Shown: positions 7,641-10,281 of the stretch, piece after piece
How the letters are laid out: each line of letters opens with the position of its first letter
Position numbering within the stretch: position 1 is the stretch's first letter
Assembly (NCBI GenBank): GCA_900128585.1
Contig: LT642829.1
Coordinates: forward strand, 1-10,281
DNA: 10,281 nt
Origin: Stramenopiles sp. TOSAG23-3
Taxonomy: Eukaryota; Sar
Direction: 5' to 3'
Notes under the pieces: generated by a model
The model's input: the letters and a program-made list of their open reading frames with translations, nothing else
What the model was told of the DNA's origin: nothing
The model's database searches: none
Position numbers and translations under genes: made by a program

Positions 7641-7881
7641 CATCATAAAATTAATTAGACGACTTGTCTTTCTAATAGTATCAGCAGCAAAAAAGCACTT
7701 CTCCACTCTGCCTCCTGTGTTGTCTCATTCGGTCAACAAGTGACCCAACCGATTTTAACCAACAGATGAATAATTTAGTTTTAATGGACTTTAATTATTT
7801 ATTCAAGGTCAGGTTGAAGGTTCAATTGATATAAGAGTATTTACAGGCAATTTACATATTCATTGAAAGGAAGAATTAATT

Positions 7882-9955
7882 ATGTACCGCACGTTTATGC
7901 CGGGTGGGGCAGAGGCAGGGGTTGCAGAAATTGAGCCTCGGGCCGAAGGGGTAGTCGGAAAAGAAAAACAGAAAGAAAAGAAGAAACGGAAGCGGGGGGA
8001 TAGGGATCACGGCGTAGCGAAAACCGATAAGAAAGGGAAGAAAGGGAAGAAAGAGAAGAAAGAGAAGAAAGAGAAGAAAGAGAAGAAAGAGAAGAAAGAG
8101 AAGAAAGAGAAGAAGAAAAAGGACAAGAAAGAAAAGAAAGAGAGGAAAAACGAACACGAAGGGGACACGCGCGAGAACGAAGTTGCCGTTGTGACTGCGG
8201 AGGTTGGGGAAGGGCATCGGCCTGGTACTCCACCTGCTAAAATGCCATTCGCTACAAACCATGACGTGATCGCAGAAGCTGAAATTCCCGAGAAGGAACC
8301 AGCGACGACGATACAGGAAGACGCAAAGACTTGGGATATAGACGAAAGGGTAGTACAAGGCATGGTGTCCGCTGGTATCACTCACTTCTTTTCTATCCAG
8401 CGTCAGGCGTTGCCTTTTATACTGAAGGGGGACGAATATAGGACAGGGCGGCACGAAGACGTCTGCGTTAGCGCGCCGACAGGCAGTGGAAAAACCCTAG
8501 TATTTGTGATCGCAACCCTGCAAATGCTCCTAGACAGAGTCATTACTCGTCTGAGGGCGCTTGTGGTATTGCCTTCCAGGGACCTGGCGATACAGGTGAA
8601 AAATGTTTTTGATTTATTTTGTGATGATGCTTCAGTTGATTTTGCCGACAGAAAGAGCGTCACAAAACTATCAGTCGGCTTAACCGTAGGGCTTCGTTCT
8701 CTGAAAGAGGAACAGGCGTTGATTTGTGGCCCCCCATTGATAGGACAAGATCCCAAGGAGACAATTGATCGGAACTTAAACGATAGAGCGAGTGGAAGGA
8801 GCAGAGTCGATATATTGGTATGCACACCGGGGCGTTTGATGGACCACATCAGGGACACAGGTGGTTTCACGCTGCAGCACCTGCGGATTTTAGTTGTTGA
8901 TGAAGCAGACCGCTTGTTGGCCCAATCGTATCAAGGATGGGTGAAAAGCGTTCTAAATGCTGTTAAGGCCAAAAACATCCCAAGCAGTAAGATATGTCCA
9001 TGGCGTCCGATCGTAGGGGGGCAGGGGTTTGTGTTTGACGCCTGTGCTATCCCCGAGCGGCAGTATGGAGGGGAGGTACTAACGCATAAAAATTATCGGG
9101 TAACGGGCGGACATTTGCGAAAATTACTCTTCTCAGCAACGCTGACCAATGAACCTGAAAACATGAACGACATGGCTTTAGTAAACCCTCGCTTTGTATC
9201 ACTCAAAGAAGCTCCCTCCAAGGGTCAAGATGACGACTATAAATTTTATGCCCCCGAAGCCCTGGTAGAACATGTAGTTGTTTGTGAAGGTAGGGACAAA
9301 GCTTTGGCTCTTTTCCAACTGTTGGAGAGTTTCCGAAACTTCGAGCGCACTTTAGTCTTTACATCGTCTGTTGAAAACACCTATCGCCTCTGCTTACTGT
9401 TGCAGATAATGGAGGGTGAGTTTGGGGTTGCCGAAAATTTGGGAGGACCGGAGGATGGGGAAGATACAATTGGTAAACCCTCTGAGTTTATGGGTACTGA
9501 ACGCTTTTCGTAACCAAAAGAGCCCACTCAAGGTACTGGTCTGTTCTGATGCAATGGCCCGGGGTTTAGACATTGAGCTGGTACAGAACGTGGTCAACTA
9601 TGACCTGCCTGTCCGCGCAGAGACATACGTGCACCGGGTAGGTCGTGCAGCTCGGGCGGGTCGATCTGGGTGCAGTTACAGCTTGGTTAAACCTTCGCAG
9701 ATGCAGCAGTATCGGGCGACCCTGGGGACAGTGAAAGTAAACACCGTAAAAGAATACAAAGTAGACGTCGAGAAAATTGCTAGCGCAGTCCCTAAATTTA
9801 GCCACTCACTAAAAATTCTCCAAGAAAAAGTAATTGGAAAAAAATCGGGAGAGGATACTACCACTGGGGACACAAAGAAAACGAGAAAGAAGATAAATAC
9901 TAGCAAACGACCAGCAGTAGAGCGTCACCGAAACGATTGGGCTGTTGATTTATAA
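7882..9955 (+). CDS. DEAD-box RNA helicase, DDX51/DBP6 family, one frame break
   Basis: ATP-dependent RNA helicase of the group that acts in the nucleolus on pre-60S ribosome assembly. ATG 7882 is preceded by an in-frame TGA (7864). After a lysine-rich tail (residues about 30-90), motifs appear in order: Q-like IQRQ (172-175), I APTGSGKT (198-205), Ia PSRDLA (231), Ib TPGR (315), II DEAD (340-343), III SAT (418-420), IV LVFTSS (about 491), then in the +1 frame FR (9506-9511), V ARGLDIE (9557-9577) and [12 protein letters not shown] (9632-9661). The long insert between motifs II and III, with [12 protein letters not shown] after it, is characteristic of DDX51/DBP6. With one base skipped the product has 690 residues, near the family's normal length. 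The tail is basic, fitting RNA or nucleolar targeting. Family assignment firm; only the 9410-9494 junction is unsettled. Confidence 0.9.
8053..8115 (+). repeat. 9-bp tandem repeat encoding Glu-Lys-Lys units
   Basis: Seven copies of gagaagaaa or a one-base variant (last copy gagaagaag), all in frame, preceded by two Gly-Lys-Lys units and followed by further [11 protein letters not shown]-like sequence. This makes a strongly basic, likely helical N-terminal arm on the helicase, suited to nucleolar targeting or RNA contact. Copy number probably varies between strains. Confidence 0.9.
9410..9494 (+). other. Frame break 3: +1 shift within the helicase
   Basis: Motifs Q to IV are read in one frame up to about 9410; VLNAFRNQK and motifs V-VI are read in the +1 frame, which becomes open after a TAA at 9407-9409. 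The upstream frame stops at 9511-9513. Short runs at which an extra base could sit are GGGG 9424-9427, AAAA 9434-9437, GGGG 9457-9460 and GGG 9492-9494; I cannot tell which. A GTGAGT at 9416 looks like a donor, but no AG in range gives the right frame. Confidence 0.75.
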
Positions 9956-10013
9956 AAAACGTAAACAGGGGTCCTTTTTAAAATTCACTACTACTACTAC
10001 TGGGTGTATGGTA

Positions 10014-10052
10014 TGGTACCTTGTACCAGGTTCCGTACCTGGTACCTTGTAC
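10014..10052. repeat. Hairpin with flanking 13-bp direct repeats in a convergent spacer
   Basis: gtaccagg (10023-10030) and cctggtac (10038-10045) form a perfect 8-bp stem with a 7-base loop. The 13-mer tggtaccttgtac occurs at 10014-10026 and again at 10040-10052. The element fills much of the 100-base gap between the stop codons of two convergent genes, where it could mark 3' ends for both, but this is inferred only from position. Confidence 0.55.
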
Positions 10053-10056
10053 TATG

Positions 10057-10281
10057 TTAATTCACTTCAACCTTTTCCTCGTTTTTTCCCATCCCTCCCG
10101 ATGTTTCTGGGGCTTTTTCTTCCGACTGTTCCGCTGGGGACTCTTCTCCCGCTTGAGGCTTCGGATCTTGGATCTCCACTTTGCCAACACCAGATTTAGT
10201 TTGATCGTCTGTACTTTCTGATGTCGAAGTAGACGGCAAATCATCAACATTAGGCATTTCTGCATTTTCTTCTGCTAGCGT
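10057..10281 (-). CDS. Acidic C-terminal tail of an unidentified protein (partial)
   Basis: Read on the minus strand, a frame open from the window edge ends at TAA (10057-10059). The 74 visible residues are acidic and polar, rich in Glu, Ser, Thr, Pro and Gly (for example TLAEENAEMPNVDDLPSTST near the edge, GMGKNEEKVEVN at the end), typical of a disordered C-terminus. The frame continues past a Met at 10255-10257, so that Met need not be the start. It converges on the helicase with about 100 bases between stops. No family can be named from this part; a chance frame is possible, though the amino-acid bias and placement favour a real gene. Confidence 0.5.
   Translation of the reverse strand, partial: TLAEENAEMPNVDDLPSTSTSESTDDQTKSGVGKVEIQDPKPQAGEESPAEQSEEKAPETSGGMGKNEEKVEVN

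Larger units (their letters stand above)
7159..7881. other. AT-rich spacer between two tandem plus-strand genes
   Basis: No gene supported. It should hold the 3' UTR of the multidomain gene and the promoter of the helicase. Visible items are several A/T homopolymers, a ttacccggta decamer occurring twice (near 7292 and 7390), a ggtaccagg element at 7396, and two AT palindromes. The 86-codon minus-strand frame at 7446-7706 is rich in Phe/Ile/Leu from poly-T and AT repeats and is not called. Confidence 0.6.

Noticed and set aside
7446-7706. 86-codon minus-strand frame in the spacer
   Set aside because: Driven by poly-T and AT repeats, hydrophobic low complexity, no start context or homologous features.
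9505-9515. Antizyme-like +1 frameshift at the TAA at 9511
   Set aside because: Shifting at the stop would discard the VLNAFR segment that matches the helicase family, so the frame change must lie upstream of about 9494.
9416-9520. Intron from the GTGAGT at 9416 to the AG at 9520 in the helicase
   Set aside because: Joining there gives a stop after a few codons, and would also remove the conserved FR-containing segment. GTGAGT also occurs inside continuous coding at 6630, so it is not diagnostic.

Overview
This window looks like nuclear DNA of a gene-dense, intron-poor microbial eukaryote. It carries a DDX51/DBP6-type ribosome-biogenesis helicase, an SLC35F-like membrane transporter, and a very large multidomain protein with DCD, SUMO-like and PCIF1-type methyltransferase domains. 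Coding DNA is moderately GC-rich, and the spacers are AT-rich with long GAA/TTC tracts. DCD domains are best known from the green lineage, so an alga or related protist is plausible, but the lineage is not fixed by this sequence. No bacterial operon signals, tRNA or rRNA genes, CRISPR arrays or transposons were recognised.

Layout. (1) 110-1011, minus: eight-helix C-terminal body of a drug/metabolite-superfamily transporter, 5' end unresolved. (2) 1012-2272: divergent spacer with a pyrimidine tract and a long purine tract. (3) 2273-7158, plus: one apparent gene of 1,627 codons, broken in the genomic sequence by two single-base frame changes, at a G9 run (3221-3229) and a C10 run (4590-4599). 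Domain order: DCD, unknown region, possible OST-HTH/LOTUS winged helix, proline-rich linker, SUMO-like fold, C2H2 finger, unknown region, disordered linker with a short repeat, second DCD, divergent NYN/Zc3h12a-type PIN-like domain, and a PCIF1/CAPAM-type adenosine N6-methyltransferase with an intact NPPF motif. (4) 7159-7881: AT-rich spacer. (5) 7882-9955, plus: DDX51/DBP6 helicase, also with one +1 frame break (9410-9494). (6) 9956-10056: short convergent spacer with a hairpin. (7) 10057-10281, minus: acidic C-terminal tail of a gene that runs off the window.

The exciting object is the gene at 2273-7158. It places a cap-adjacent m6A-type methyltransferase in one polypeptide with a nuclease-fold domain, a SUMO-like module and two DCD domains. 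I know of no described protein with this order. The domains point to RNA modification or RNA fate control, possibly in stress or defence, but that role is inference. All three frame breaks in the two plus-strand genes go the same way (one extra base in the DNA). Homopolymer overcalls in the assembly are the simplest explanation; transcriptional slippage or +1 frameshifting would be the interesting one.
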